Part shown: in pieces, positions 1 to 8,280 of the stretch
How positions within the stretch are numbered: the first letter of the stretch is position 1
Layout of the letters: each line of letters starts with the position of its first letter
Source of the DNA: Lentimicrobiaceae bacterium
Lineage (GTDB): Bacteria; Bacteroidota; Bacteroidia; Bacteroidales; F082
Reading direction: 5' to 3'
Assembly (NCBI GenBank): GCA_015061365.1
Contig: SUWS01000005.1
Span: forward strand, 43,057-107,056
DNA length: 64,000 nt
Made by a program: the position numbers and the translations under genes
The notes under the pieces: model-generated
The model's database searches: none
Told to the model about the DNA's origin: nothing
The model's input: only the letters and a program-made list of their open reading frames with translations

Positions 1-1486
1 TGATGCAGTCGTCGTCGAAAGAACCGCAGACACAACCATGTGAGTGGAAGAATGTATAGTTATGATCGATACCGTTGGCTCCGCTGAAATTAGCGTCAGT
101 GATATCGCTGTTATACCATTCGGCTACGGTATTGGTGTTGGCGTGACCTACATGATGTACGTATTGTGTGCCATTGTTGATGGTGTTTTTCAATTGTGTA
201 GGACCCCATGTTCCGTCTTCAGCATAATGACGTGTGAAGTTGTAATCTTCAGGGATGCCTATAGTGGTGTATCCGTTGTCGTTGTGTTCGCCGATGAGGA
301 GTTCCATATAGTCGCTGCCCCAGGTCTCAGGATTGTCGTATAGCCATTCGCCGGCGAGTGTGACATCACGGAATTCGCCGAGAACAGGCTCACGTTGATA
401 TTTCAAAGTCTTGTTGATGATATTAGCTTGTTTGGTGGCGTTGTTGAACGACATACGAGCGATGCCTATCTCAGGGAGAAGGTCGTCTTCACCAATCTCG
501 CCCCAACGGTTGTTGCCGTTGTCGTTCCATGTGCCGTCTAAAGCGGAGAAATAAAGGTCGGCAGGAATGCCGTTGTCTTCATAGACGGAACTCGATTGTA
601 CGTGACAATATAATCCGCGGTAAGGTACTATGTTGACGTCGCCGCCGAGAAGCACCATGATAATGCCGTTGTCGCTATATTCCTTGATGATATAGTTACG
701 TATCTTTTCCTGGTTGTCGATGCCTTCCGATGAAGCATAGATGTCGTTGAGTGTGGCTATTCTGTTACGTACGCCAATGCTGTTGTAATATTCACAGTAT
801 TCGGCGAAGCCTTCAACATATTCATCGCCTGTGATGATAAGCATATCGTAAGCTGCAATATTTCTGCCTCTTGTCTTGTATGATTCTATCATCTCTGGAT
901 TGTCGGCTAAAGATGCGACCTTGCTGTTGATATATGGCGTGTTCCAGATCATGGATGAATTGTCTTTCTTGGCGGAAGCGAGTTCGATGCGGACTGTCGC
1001 TGTCTTGGCATATCTTACTTTTCCTGAAGATGGTTCATATTGAACTGGAGAAAAAGATGTGAAAGCAAAAGCGTGACCGTTAAGATAATGTGTACTTAAT
1101 TCGCCATGACATTTGGAAGGATACACATTTTTTGACGAGTATACATCTTCATTTTTTGCAAAGGATTTACGCTCTGGTTTTGAATAAGGAAGAGAAGCTT
1201 GATAAGGATACAGCTGCGACTTTACATTAATCTCTTCAAAATCGGAAAGAATGACTTCAACCGATTCAGCCTCCGATCCAAAAGGAAGCAACAGACTCAC
1301 CGACTTGTAAGGCAATGTAGGGTTACCTGTGACGGCAGTCTGCATACAATTCTCAAACTGAACCTGATTGTAAGATTGAATCTCTGTTACGACAGGATTC
1401 TCAAAATGATAAGTCTGTTCAACGATTTGTGCTGAAACAAAGAGACTTAACATCAATACTAATAGTAATAGGCTTAACTTTTTCAT
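1..1486 (-). CDS. Gingipain-type cysteine protease (peptidase family C25), 3' end outside window
   Basis: The minus-strand frame is open from ATG at 1486 to the window edge (495 codons). It opens with a signal peptide (MKKLSLLLLVLMLSLFVSA), followed by a region typical of the C25 propeptide and then the protease domain. The catalytic dyad is readable: HVGHAN (His about residue 448) and GCVCGSF (first Cys about residue 485), a spacing close to that of gingipains. Family members are secreted endopeptidases, in Bacteroidota normally exported by T9SS through a C-terminal domain, which here would lie beyond the edge. The family call rests on the motif pair and the order of domains; substrate specificity cannot be told. 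Two T9SS-tailed proteins elsewhere in the window agree with such secretion. Confidence 0.85.
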   Translation of the reverse strand, partial: MKKLSLLLLVLMLSLFVSAQIVEQTYHFENPVVTEIQSYNQVQFENCMQTAVTGNPTLPYKSVSLLLPFGSEAESVEVILSDFEEINVKSQLYPYQASLPYSKPERKSFAKNEDVYSSKNVYPSKCHGELSTHYLNGHAFAFTSFSPVQYEPSSGKVRYAKTATVRIELASAKKDNSSMIWNTPYINSKVASLADNPEMIESYKTRGRNIAAYDMLIITGDEYVEGFAEYCEYYNSIGVRNRIATLNDIYASSEGIDNQEKIRNYIIKEYSDNGIIMVLLGGDVNIVPYRGLYCHVQSSSVYEDNGIPADLYFSALDGTWNDNGNNRWGEIGEDDLLPEIGIARMSFNNATKQANIINKTLKYQREPVLGEFRDVTLAGEWLYDNPETWGSDYMELLIGEHNDNGYTTIGIPEDYNFTRHYAEDGTWGPTQLKNTINNGTQYVHHVGHANTNTVAEWYNSDITDANFSGANGIDHNYTFFHSHGCVCGSFDDDCI

Positions 1487-1748
1487 AAAACTATATTTAA
1501 CAATAATGTCATAAAATTTATTTGCCAAATATAGTAAAAAGTCAACGGACAACAGACAACTACGACCGTTTTTTTTAACTTGAAGCTGAGAAATTGAAAA
1601 TCTGAGAACTTTTGACTAAGGCTGTTGAACTTTTGCCGTTAGTACTTTGTCATTAGCCAAAAGACGCCACAGGTGTGACGTCTCTATGGGATTCTCAGTC
1701 TCTCAGATTCTTCTTGATTGTAGACTGTTAATTGTAAATTGTTAATTG
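1487..1748. repeat. Intergenic heptad-repeat cluster with a GACGTC hairpin
   Basis: This 262-bp gap holds four short seven-base-period repeats of different unit: ACAACGG/ACAACAG at 1541-1560, CTGAGAA/CTGAAAA-like at 1582-1609, the reverse of that at about 1694-1712, and GTTAATT at 1725-1756, which runs into the stop of the next gene. Between them, around 1664-1687, lies a hairpin of the AGACG(C)CACA / TGTGACGTCT type, also seen near 17504 and 25030. No gene is seen. Confidence 0.7.
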
Positions 1749-2330
1749 TTAATTTTCCTCTACAATGTTATGTATCGATCTAAGTCTGAATGCCGACACT
1801 ATTTCAGAGATTCCGTAGATGATGAAAGAGAGTGCGATGTAGATAGCTACAGTCATCATGCCTATCGCTACTGGACGGAGCAGAATCAGGACGGCGAGAA
1901 TCAGAAGTACGATACCGCAGAAGAGTGTGAGTCCGTATCCTTTAACCTTGAAAGTCTTGAGGTCGCCGGCGTAGCTTATCGTCATGAAACTTTGATAAAG
2001 CATCCACATCCCGAGGATGAGCGGTAATGTAATCGCGGCTATTCCAGGGTTCGCGGCGAGAAGGACACCTAAAACGATGTTGAGTACTGCGCCTATTATC
2101 ACAGCGGCGCGTGAGACAAAGATGTTCCTGCTGAAGATCCCGACAATCATCTCAATGACGCCGAAGATTACCAAGGCAAGACCTAAAAGTAAGGTCATCA
2201 TTTCGTAAGTGATGGCGGGATTTGTCAGCATAAACACTCCTAAGAAGAAAGCCAATACGCCTATGATCAAGTACATCCACCAATGTCTGACAGGCTCCAT
2301 GGCACGTTCGTATAAATCGTAAGTTTTCAT
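1749..2330 (-). CDS. HdeD-like multipass membrane protein (DUF308)
   Basis: A 193-residue protein made almost wholly of hydrophobic segments, about six membrane helices arranged as repeated pairs, as in the HdeD/DUF308 family. Family members are small inner-membrane proteins; HdeD of E. coli is linked to acid resistance, but the biochemical role of the family is unsettled. The protein starts MKTYDLYERAMEPVRHWW just before the first helix, and the only polar stretches are the N terminus and the last 12 residues. The final codons overlap a GTTAATT heptad repeat. It is monocistronic, divergent from the deacetylase-like gene. Confidence 0.8.
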   Translation of the reverse strand: MKTYDLYERAMEPVRHWWMYLIIGVLAFFLGVFMLTNPAITYEMMTLLLGLALVIFGVIEMIVGIFSRNIFVSRAAVIIGAVLNIVLGVLLAANPGIAAITLPLILGMWMLYQSFMTISYAGDLKTFKVKGYGLTLFCGIVLLILAVLILLRPVAIGMMTVAIYIALSFIIYGISEIVSAFRLRSIHNIVEEN

Positions 2331-2441
2331 AAATTATAATTTTTATCGATAAACACAAAGTCCGTAAATATTGTTCAAAAAAATATTTGAAATTTTATTC
2401 ATAATTCATAAAGCATGATTCATAATGTTGAAGGAATTTGC

Positions 2442-2449
2442 TACATTTG
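2442..2449 (+). promoter_or_regulatory. -7 promoter element of the deacetylase/FemAB genes
   Basis: TACATTTG matches the Bacteroidota -7 consensus TAnnTTTG. Transcription would begin near 2455, so an upstream in-frame start at 2438 would not be transcribed and ATG 2486 is preferred. No clear -33 TTG lies at the usual spacing. Confidence 0.55.
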
Positions 2450-2485
2450 CATAACGATACAATTAATGATAAAAGAGAATATTAT

Positions 2486-3802
2486 ATGGAAATGCTGATA
2501 TTAGTTCCGAAGATAACCAACAGATTATATTATATTTTCGAACTCATGCTTAAAGATGAATTGGGCATTGACTTTAAGTTTACAACAGATAAAGATAGTT
2601 ATCTTTCGCATGAAGGTGCTAAACTACATTACGGCAAATATCCTATGCCTGAAGCATCTGGATTATATCAGCAAGCTGCCAATATTCTTTTTGAACACGA
2701 TATTGCTGATCAGGATGTGAAGATTTGTAACTATAAGGAATCTAAGGCAATATATCCGGTCTTCAATGAAAAGTCGCTGTTTCCTTTCGATATATTTGCA
2801 GCTTCGTTTTATATCATCAGTCGTTATGAGGAATATCTGCCTCATGTCAGCGACAACTACAACCGTTTCCAACCTCAGGATTCTATCTTATATAAAATGG
2901 AGATGATGGAACGACCCGTTATCAATCTTTGGTCGATCGACCTTGGTAATGAACTCGTAGCCCGTTATCCGGAAATCACTCTGAAGAAAAAGACGTTCCG
3001 TTTCGTTCCTACATACGATGTCGACGCTGCTTGGGCATACCGCAACAAAGGATTCTTCAGGACGACGTTGTCTTTGTGCAGAGATATATTGCGTTTCGAT
3101 AAAAATGAGATAAAATATCGTTGGGACGTGCTGCGAAAAAAGAAGATGGATCCTTTCGACACTTTCGAATATCAGATAAAATTGCAGAAAGAACTTAAAC
3201 TGTCTCCTTTATATTTCATCTTATGCGGCGACTATAACACTAACGATAAAAATATCTCTATAAAAAATAAGGAGTTTCAGCAACTTATCAAACATCTCGG
3301 CGATTATGCCTTAGTTGGAATACATCCTTCTTTCTCTTCTTACCTTAATAAGAACATGATCAAGGAAGAGATTTCCCGTCTTTCTGATGTGCTGAAAAGA
3401 GAGGTCACTATTAGCCGTCAGCATTTCCTGCGATTGTCGTTACCATCAAGTTATCAAATACTTATCGAGTTAGATATTACCGACGACTACACTATGGGCT
3501 ACGCTTCGCAGGCTGGATTCCGCGCCGGTTATGCCGATACGTTCAAGTTCTTCGATTTGGAAAACGATATGAAGACGAAACTTAACATTCATCCTTTCGC
3601 CTTGATGGACGGTACGATGCGCGACTATCTCAACTTAGACGTTCAAGAGTCGTACGAAAAAGCTAAGAAACTCGTTGACGAAGTGAAAAATGTTAACGGA
3701 ACTTTCATCCTTTTGTGGCATAATGAAACATTATCGGGAGAAAAACGTTGGGAAGGATGGATAACATTATATAGAAAAATACTCGATTATATTCTTAACT
3801 GA
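2486..3802 (+). CDS. Polysaccharide deacetylase-family protein
   Basis: 438 residues from ATG 2486 (MEMLILVPKITNR). The C-terminal half has NodB-fold signatures: TYDVDAAW, corresponding to the metal-binding TFDD strand, and GIHPSFSS, corresponding to the H-x-x-x-H metal motif, followed by a late LLWHNETLSG segment. The N-terminal roughly 180 residues form the accessory domain usual in Bacteroidota members. Characterised homologues remove acetyl groups from cell-surface or cell-wall glycans; the substrate here is unknown. No signal peptide is visible. Only 2 bp separate it from the next gene, a FemAB/GNAT-like protein, so the two are co-transcribed and probably act on the same glycan or envelope product (inference). 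Confidence 0.75.
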   Translation: MEMLILVPKITNRLYYIFELMLKDELGIDFKFTTDKDSYLSHEGAKLHYGKYPMPEASGLYQQAANILFEHDIADQDVKICNYKESKAIYPVFNEKSLFPFDIFAASFYIISRYEEYLPHVSDNYNRFQPQDSILYKMEMMERPVINLWSIDLGNELVARYPEITLKKKTFRFVPTYDVDAAWAYRNKGFFRTTLSLCRDILRFDKNEIKYRWDVLRKKKMDPFDTFEYQIKLQKELKLSPLYFILCGDYNTNDKNISIKNKEFQQLIKHLGDYALVGIHPSFSSYLNKNMIKEEISRLSDVLKREVTISRQHFLRLSLPSSYQILIELDITDDYTMGYASQAGFRAGYADTFKFFDLENDMKTKLNIHPFALMDGTMRDYLNLDVQESYEKAKKLVDEVKNVNGTFILLWHNETLSGEKRWEGWITLYRKILDYILN

Positions 3803-3804
3803 TT

Positions 3805-4734
3805 ATGATAAGACTTCTGAAACATGATATGATTGACAAGAAACGTTGGGACGAATGCATATCTAAGTCGTTCAACGGCAACATCTACGCTTGGTCGTGG
3901 TATCTCGATATCGTCCATCCTCAATGGGAAGCCTTGGTAGAGAACGACTACGAGAGAGTGATGCCTCTTACAGGAAAGATCAAGTTCGGAATATCGTATC
4001 TGTTTCAGCCTTTCTTCGTACAGCAGTTAGGAGTTTTTTCTCAATCGGTATTGTCGGAAGATGATGTAGAGAACTTCATCTCTGCTATTCCGGAGAAATA
4101 TAAGGTTGTGAAATATCGCCTCAACGAATATAATAAGGTGCGCCCTGAATGGAATCATATCGCCATGCATCGTAACGTCGAGTTGGACATGATATATGAC
4201 TATCAATATCTTTACAATAATTACAGTAAAAATACAAAGAGAAACCTTGCCAAGGCGGAAGCCGGCGGATTATCGTTGAATAAAAACGTTAAAGCTAACG
4301 ACATCATAAAATTGTTTAGAGAAAACAGAGGTAAAGATGTGAAACATTGGAATGACGAGGAATATTTACGTCTTCTCAGTCTGATAGATATGGCCGTTTG
4401 TCAAGAATGTTGTTTCATGACTGGAGTCAACGATATTGACGGACGACTTATTGCGGGAGCGGTATTTATGGTAAGTCACGATAGGATAATATTTCTGTTT
4501 TCTGGTAACGATGATAACTATAAAGACAAGCACGCGCTCACTTTTTTGTTGGATAACACGATAAGAGAATTCAGTGAAACACAATACATATTCGATTTTG
4601 AAGGCTCCGACAGTGAAGGACTTGCGAGATTTTATAAAGGCTTTGGCGGAAAAGAAGTTTTTTATCCTGAAATAAGACTCAACAATTTCAAAGGAATATT
4701 TAAATTTGCATGCCGAATAATGGGTAAAGGCTAA
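3805..4734 (+). CDS. FemAB/GNAT-like acyl or aminoacyl transferase
   Basis: 309 residues without signal peptide or membrane segment. The middle (SKNTKRNLAKAEAGGLSL) and the later GRLIAGAVFMVSHDRIIFLF strand-turn-strand resemble the GNAT fold of the FemAB / CelD family, which transfers an acyl or aminoacyl group to a cell-envelope acceptor. The C-terminal FDFEGSDSEGLARFYKGFGG is characteristic of this fold, where a Phe-Asp-rich strand precedes a helix ending in GFG. It follows the deacetylase-like gene by 2 bp. The acceptor cannot be deduced. Confidence 0.65.
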   Translation: MIRLLKHDMIDKKRWDECISKSFNGNIYAWSWYLDIVHPQWEALVENDYERVMPLTGKIKFGISYLFQPFFVQQLGVFSQSVLSEDDVENFISAIPEKYKVVKYRLNEYNKVRPEWNHIAMHRNVELDMIYDYQYLYNNYSKNTKRNLAKAEAGGLSLNKNVKANDIIKLFRENRGKDVKHWNDEEYLRLLSLIDMAVCQECCFMTGVNDIDGRLIAGAVFMVSHDRIIFLFSGNDDNYKDKHALTFLLDNTIREFSETQYIFDFEGSDSEGLARFYKGFGGKEVFYPEIRLNNFKGIFKFACRIMGKG

Positions 4735-4783
4735 TGGTTAAATACTAAAGATAAAAAATTATAAATAAATAATAATTAAAGAT

Positions 4784-6130
4784 ATGAGTGAAAATAGAGA
4801 TGGTTTTGGCTCGAAGTTAGGAGCCATTGCGGCAGCGGCTGGTTCTGCTATCGGATTAGGTAATATCTACCGTTTCCCTTGTCTCGCAGGCGAAAACGGC
4901 GGTGGAGCATTTTTATTAATTTACATACTGATAGTTCTCGGTCTCGGCATCCCGATTATGATGGCTGAGTTTTACATCGGTCGTCGTGGAGGTAAGAATC
5001 CTGTCGGTTCTATTAAAGAATTATCACCAAAGACGCATTGGAACTTAATAGGTTACATCGGAATCTTGGCGGCTTTCGTGGTGCTCGCTTTCTATAGCAC
5101 AGTGTCGGGATGGACATTGGAATATATCTATAAAGCAGCGACCAACTTCTTCGCCGATAAAGACATCGCCACCATAGAACAAGGCTTCGTCGACTTCAAC
5201 AATAATCCTTTCCGTCCTTTCTTGTGGCAGTTCCTCTTCATGGGATTGACAGCTTTCATTATTTTTAAAGGTATCAAAGAAGGCGTGGAAAAATATACGA
5301 AAATATTGATGCCAGCATTGTTTGTCATACTTATAATATTATGTGTCAAGTCGCTGACATTAGACGGTGTTAAGGAAGGATTGGAGTTCCTGTTCAAACC
5401 TGATTTCTCAAAAGTTGACGGTAATGTCATTCTCGCCGCCTTAGGTCAGGCGTTCTTCTCTCTCAGCGTAGGTATGGGTGCGCTCATTACATACGGTTCT
5501 TATATCAGCAAAAAAGATAATCTCGCCACGACATCATTGTCGGTAGTTGCTGCCGATACTATTGTCGCAATATTGGCAGGTATCATAATCTTCCCAGCAG
5601 CATTTACATTCGGAATTAAACCTGAAGCGGGAGCGGGATTGGCATTCAACACTCTGCCGATGATATTCGATAAGATGACAGGCGGTTATTTCTTCTGTAT
5701 AATATTCTTCGTATTATTGGCAATAGCAGCCCTGACATCCACAATATCATTGCTTGAAGTTATAGTTGCATTCTTGTCGGAAGAACACGGAATCAAACGT
5801 AATACCGCCACCTGGATTGGAACATTGGTAGCTCTGTTCTTCGGTGTGTTCTGTACTTTAAGTTTACGCACGGATTCTGTCTTCGTCTTCGGCGATATGA
5901 CGTTCTTCGACTTCATGGATAAGTTCTCGGCTAATATCTTATTACCAATAGGAGCCTTGTTCATCGTTATCTTTGTTGCTTGGAAGATGGGAAAAGAAAG
6001 TTTCTACGACGAGATTACAAATCAGAATACCTTGAAGATGAGCGTGAAGAAATTCATATTCTTCATCATAAAATATGTAGCACCTATTGTGATAGTAGCG
6101 ATATTTATTAATCAGTTAATTAATGGTTGA
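4784..6130 (+). CDS. Sodium-dependent transporter, NSS/SNF family
   Basis: 448 residues with about eleven membrane helices. The N terminus has the family hallmark: GSAIGLGNIYRFP and NGGGAFLLIY in helix 1, followed by GIPIMMAEFYIGRR. This is the sodium-binding and substrate-binding unwound helix of LeuT-type symporters that import amino acids or related solutes. The length is at the short, bacterial 11-helix end of the family. No substrate can be assigned. It lies 49 bp after the FemAB-like gene with no clear TAnnTTTG element in between, so it may be read from the same promoter. Confidence 0.88.
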   Translation: MSENRDGFGSKLGAIAAAAGSAIGLGNIYRFPCLAGENGGGAFLLIYILIVLGLGIPIMMAEFYIGRRGGKNPVGSIKELSPKTHWNLIGYIGILAAFVVLAFYSTVSGWTLEYIYKAATNFFADKDIATIEQGFVDFNNNPFRPFLWQFLFMGLTAFIIFKGIKEGVEKYTKILMPALFVILIILCVKSLTLDGVKEGLEFLFKPDFSKVDGNVILAALGQAFFSLSVGMGALITYGSYISKKDNLATTSLSVVAADTIVAILAGIIIFPAAFTFGIKPEAGAGLAFNTLPMIFDKMTGGYFFCIIFFVLLAIAALTSTISLLEVIVAFLSEEHGIKRNTATWIGTLVALFFGVFCTLSLRTDSVFVFGDMTFFDFMDKFSANILLPIGALFIVIFVAWKMGKESFYDEITNQNTLKMSVKKFIFFIIKYVAPIVIVAIFINQLING

Positions 6131-6135
6131 TGACG

Positions 6136-6222
6136 AACTTTGAACTTTGAACTTTGAGCTTTGAGCTTTGAACTTTGAGTTTTGAGCTTTGAGCTTTGAA
6201 CTTTGAGCTTTGAGCTATAAAT
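6136..6222. repeat. GAGCTTT/GAACTTT heptad tandem repeat
   Basis: About twelve consecutive seven-base units (GAACTTT, GAGCTTT, one GAGTTTT) fill nearly the whole gap between the transporter and the HhH gene. Confidence 0.9.
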
Positions 6223-6235
6223 TAAACTAAAAGTT

Positions 6236-6958
6236 ATGAATGATTTTTTTACGTTCACAAAAGGTGAACGAACAGCGATTATAGTTTTAGCAGCGGTGAT
6301 ACTTCTCATCATCGCTGCTAATTTTTTTGTGGCGAACCGACCTTCAAATGTTAATTTTTATTTACATAATTTAGATTCTATATTAGCACTTCATGAAAAA
6401 GCTATCGACGACATGAAGGTTATAGAACTTGCTGAACAAAAGGAACGCGAGACAATATATAAAAAAATCAAAGAAGAACACGAAAAAAGTAAGAATGTGA
6501 AACCTAAGAAACCTGTTTCCACAAAAAAAGAACTGATGAAAGAAACTGCAACACTCAAGGAGATTCCGATAGTCAATCTCAACAAGACGGACACATTAGG
6601 ATTGACGGAACTTCCTGAGATAGGACCTTTCTTTGCGAGAAACATCGTTGATTACAGGGAAAAATTAGGTGGCTTCGTAGAGATAAATCAGCTGCTTGAA
6701 GTCTATGCTTTCGACTCCGCGAGATTGGAAACCATAGCACCTTATATCAATGTCAACAGTGTTTCATTACGTAGAATAAATGTCAATACCGATGATTTTA
6801 AGACTATCCTACGACATCCTTATATCGAATATGAAGATGTGAAGAAAATTGTCAATCATCGAGAGAAGAGAGGCTTTATTAAAAATTGGGAGGAATATCT
6901 TAAAGTCGTTGGAAGAAATGATGTAGATGAAAGACTGAGGTGGTATTTAGAATTTTAG
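6236..6958 (+). CDS. Membrane-anchored helix-hairpin-helix (ComEA-like) protein
   Basis: 240 residues. One N-terminal membrane helix (about residues 15-35) is followed by a charged linker and then two HhH-type DNA-binding repeats: LTELPEIGPFFARNIVDYR with GGFVEINQLLEV, and a second, more divergent copy ending in RGFIKNWEEYLKVVG. The layout resembles ComEA, which binds DNA outside the membrane during natural transformation, but many Bacteroidota genomes carry such a gene with no proven role. The last codons and stop lie inside a TTTAGAA repeat (about 6945-6985). Confidence 0.75.
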   Translation: MNDFFTFTKGERTAIIVLAAVILLIIAANFFVANRPSNVNFYLHNLDSILALHEKAIDDMKVIELAEQKERETIYKKIKEEHEKSKNVKPKKPVSTKKELMKETATLKEIPIVNLNKTDTLGLTELPEIGPFFARNIVDYREKLGGFVEINQLLEVYAFDSARLETIAPYINVNSVSLRRINVNTDDFKTILRHPYIEYEDVKKIVNHREKRGFIKNWEEYLKVVGRNDVDERLRWYLEF

Positions 6959-7002
6959 AATTTTAGAACTTTAGAATTTTAGAAACTGAGAATCTGAGAA
7001 TT
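6945..7002. repeat. TTTAGAA and CTGAGAA repeats
   Basis: A TTTAGAA-type repeat begins within the HhH gene stop region and passes into CTGAGAATCTGAGAA, which abuts the ATG of the next gene at 7003. It leaves almost no unrepeated spacer. Confidence 0.8.
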
Positions 7003-7434
7003 ATGAAACTGAAACAGAAACTTATCATAGAACAAAAGACAATTGAATTTTGTAAAGAGGTCGATCATCTGATTTTGACTGAAGAAAATAAAAGAATTTA
7101 CAATGCTTTTGTCTATAGAAGAGCAAAACCTTATAAATTTGAGATAATCGATAAATATGACAATACAATCAGATTTGTTTTATGCACGAACAAACTTGAT
7201 GATGGAGTATTACACATTATGCTGAAACATTATCAAGGTGCAGTTGGCAATGTAAATGCATACGAAATTTTAAATTTCTGTGATGTAATTAGAAATGGAG
7301 AAATTAATGCCAACGACAATTCTATAACTTATACTTTAAAACGAAACGGACAAACTTATAAGTTAATAGTTGCGTTAAAACGAAGTAAAGCGGGAACTAA
7401 TATTTTGAAAAGTTTCTATTCTGATAGAAAATAA
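7003..7434 (+). CDS. Small BECR-fold nuclease-like protein (putative)
   Basis: 143 residues, no signal peptide. The second half (HIMLKHYQGAVGNVNAYEIL, then TYTLKRNGQTYKLIVAL and ILKSFYSDRK) reads like the phage/toxin-associated BECR ribonuclease fold: a His-bearing helix-strand, a helix with a polar run, paired strands, and a final (S/T)-F-Y strand. I place it there by pattern only, without a database match. Its stop (7432-7434) overlaps the terminal stem of a minus-strand RNA candidate. It is followed by two genes of a related kind, so it may belong to the same small array. Confidence 0.4.
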   Translation: MKLKQKLIIEQKTIEFCKEVDHLILTEENKRIYNAFVYRRAKPYKFEIIDKYDNTIRFVLCTNKLDDGVLHIMLKHYQGAVGNVNAYEILNFCDVIRNGEINANDNSITYTLKRNGQTYKLIVALKRSKAGTNILKSFYSDRK

Positions 7435-7507
7435 AAAAGACTCGTAGAACAGCCGGTAGCAGGAAGATACATTGAACCCTGTGGTGCCAATTCTATAAGT
7501 CTTTTTC
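7434..7507 (-). ncRNA. Small RNA candidate A of the island
   Basis: On the minus strand a perfect -7 box TATCTTTG (7514-7521) points left. The predicted RNA of about 73 nt starts near 7507 and ends in a U-run at the stop of the preceding gene. Its ends pair: AAAAAGACT (7434-7442) with AGTCTTTTT (7498-7506), extended inward by TTCTA/TAGAA. The sequence differs from candidates B and C, but position, promoter and size class match. Confidence 0.45.
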
Positions 7508-7626
7508 CGCTTGCAAAGATATAACAAATTTTGTTGGCAAAGCCTTGAAACAGAGAAAATATTTTATAGCATTAGTCAAAGATTTTAAAATTATGGAACT
7601 GAAAAATATACCTACAGGAAATAGTA
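7507..7626. repeat. Island direct repeat, copy A
   Basis: About 120 bp covering the leftward TATCTTTG promoter, the spacer and the first codons of the gene. It is nearly identical to 8161-8280 and shares its first roughly 60 bp with 8801-8861. Confidence 0.9.
7514..7521 (-). promoter_or_regulatory. -7 promoter element of RNA candidate A
   Basis: TATCTTTG on the minus strand, followed by C as in most strong promoters of this window. A TTTG lies 16 bp upstream, shorter than the usual 19-21 bp. Confidence 0.55.
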
Positions 7627-8009
7627 AGGAAGATATTAAAACAAGAGAGAAGATAATATCTGATTTTTATTATGAATGGAAAAGAAGTAATCCGACACAA
7701 AGATTGTTCAATATAGATTTAAAGGATTATATAAATATACGTCACATATCTATTATTGAAACTGTTGAACATGCTGCTCGAACATATCTTTCAACATTGG
7801 CAGTATTACAATTAGATTCTATTTTGACCTTGGCTAAGAAAGTCAGAATTGTCAATGTGAAACCAAAAGACAAAAATCAGAATCAGTTTGAGAAGATGAT
7901 TAAAATGGAATATAATCTTGTCGGGATAGGAAAAGTATCTTTAATTGTGGGAGTCAAAAGATCAAACAAAGAGAAAGTTCAATATTGTATAACAGCGATA
8001 AAGACATAA
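7593..8009 (+). CDS. Uncharacterised 138-residue island protein, paralogue 1
   Basis: From ATG 7593 (MELKNIPTGNSKED); an in-frame TTG at 7545 would add 16 residues encoded by the promoter-proximal repeat and is less likely. I do not recognise the family with certainty. It is about 65% like the next gene: the N terminus and the last 60 residues (KPKDKNQNQFEKMI, GIGKVSLIVGVKR, KVQYCITAI) are almost identical, while the middle differs. The closing strand-turn-strand GKVSLIVGVK...KVQYCITA recalls BECR-type ribonucleases. It is soluble, lysine-rich and without signal peptide. A divergent RNA candidate lies upstream and a convergent one downstream. Confidence 0.6.
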   Translation: MELKNIPTGNSKEDIKTREKIISDFYYEWKRSNPTQRLFNIDLKDYINIRHISIIETVEHAARTYLSTLAVLQLDSILTLAKKVRIVNVKPKDKNQNQFEKMIKMEYNLVGIGKVSLIVGVKRSNKEKVQYCITAIKT

Positions 8010-8161
8010 AAAATCCTATTGGAGATTTGGGTTGATTGTCCGATCTTCCCATCCAATAGGATTTGTTTTGCCTCAGAATGCGATATTTGTGGCTCCTTTG
8101 TAGGCTACACCGGCGAGGACTTTTGCATCGCGGAAATAGCACAGAATATCGACTTAATTTC
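8008..8161 (-). ncRNA. Small RNA candidate B, predicted pseudoknot
   Basis: The minus-strand -7 box TATCTTTG (8168-8175) would start an RNA near 8161; it ends at a 12-bp inverted repeat (8011-8022 with 8053-8064) plus a U-run. Inside, a long pairing joins 8140-8151 (CACAGAATATCG) with 8081-8091 (CGATATTTGTG). An 11-base palindrome at 8099-8109 forms a small hairpin, and GAGG 8115-8118, within the loop, can pair with CCTC 8071-8074 outside it, giving a pseudoknot. The same pairings occur with changed bases in candidate C, which supports a real RNA fold. Confidence 0.55.
8011..8064 (-). terminator. Terminator of RNA candidate B
   Basis: Perfect 12-bp stem AAATCCTATTGG / CCAATAGGATTT with a 30-nt loop; the minus strand then runs into six U. 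On the plus strand the same hairpin can end paralogue 1 with a weaker T-tract. Confidence 0.7.
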
Positions 8162-8280
8162 CACCTGCAAAGATATAACAAATTTTGTTGGCAAAGCTTT
8201 GAAACAGAGAAAATATTTTATAGCATTAGTCAAAGATTTTAAAATTATGGAACTGAAAATTATACCTACAGGAAATAGTA
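8161..8280. repeat. Island direct repeat, copy B
   Basis: Near-identical copy of 7507-7626, covering the leftward promoter, the spacer and the start of paralogue 2. Confidence 0.9.
8168..8175 (-). promoter_or_regulatory. -7 promoter element of RNA candidate B
   Basis: TATCTTTG on the minus strand, in the same context as copies A and C. Confidence 0.55.

Noticed and set aside
44..343. A plus-strand ORF of 99 codons
   Set aside because: It lies wholly opposite the C25 protease gene, whose catalytic motifs are read from the other strand.
6136..6222. CRISPR array
   Set aside because: The units are only 7 bp and lack spacers; no cas genes occur in the window.
7434..7506. The AAAAAGACT/AGTCTTTTT inverted repeat as an ordinary terminator
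   Set aside because: The loop of 55 nt is too long. It is better seen as the end-to-end pairing of a short RNA started by the adjacent promoter.
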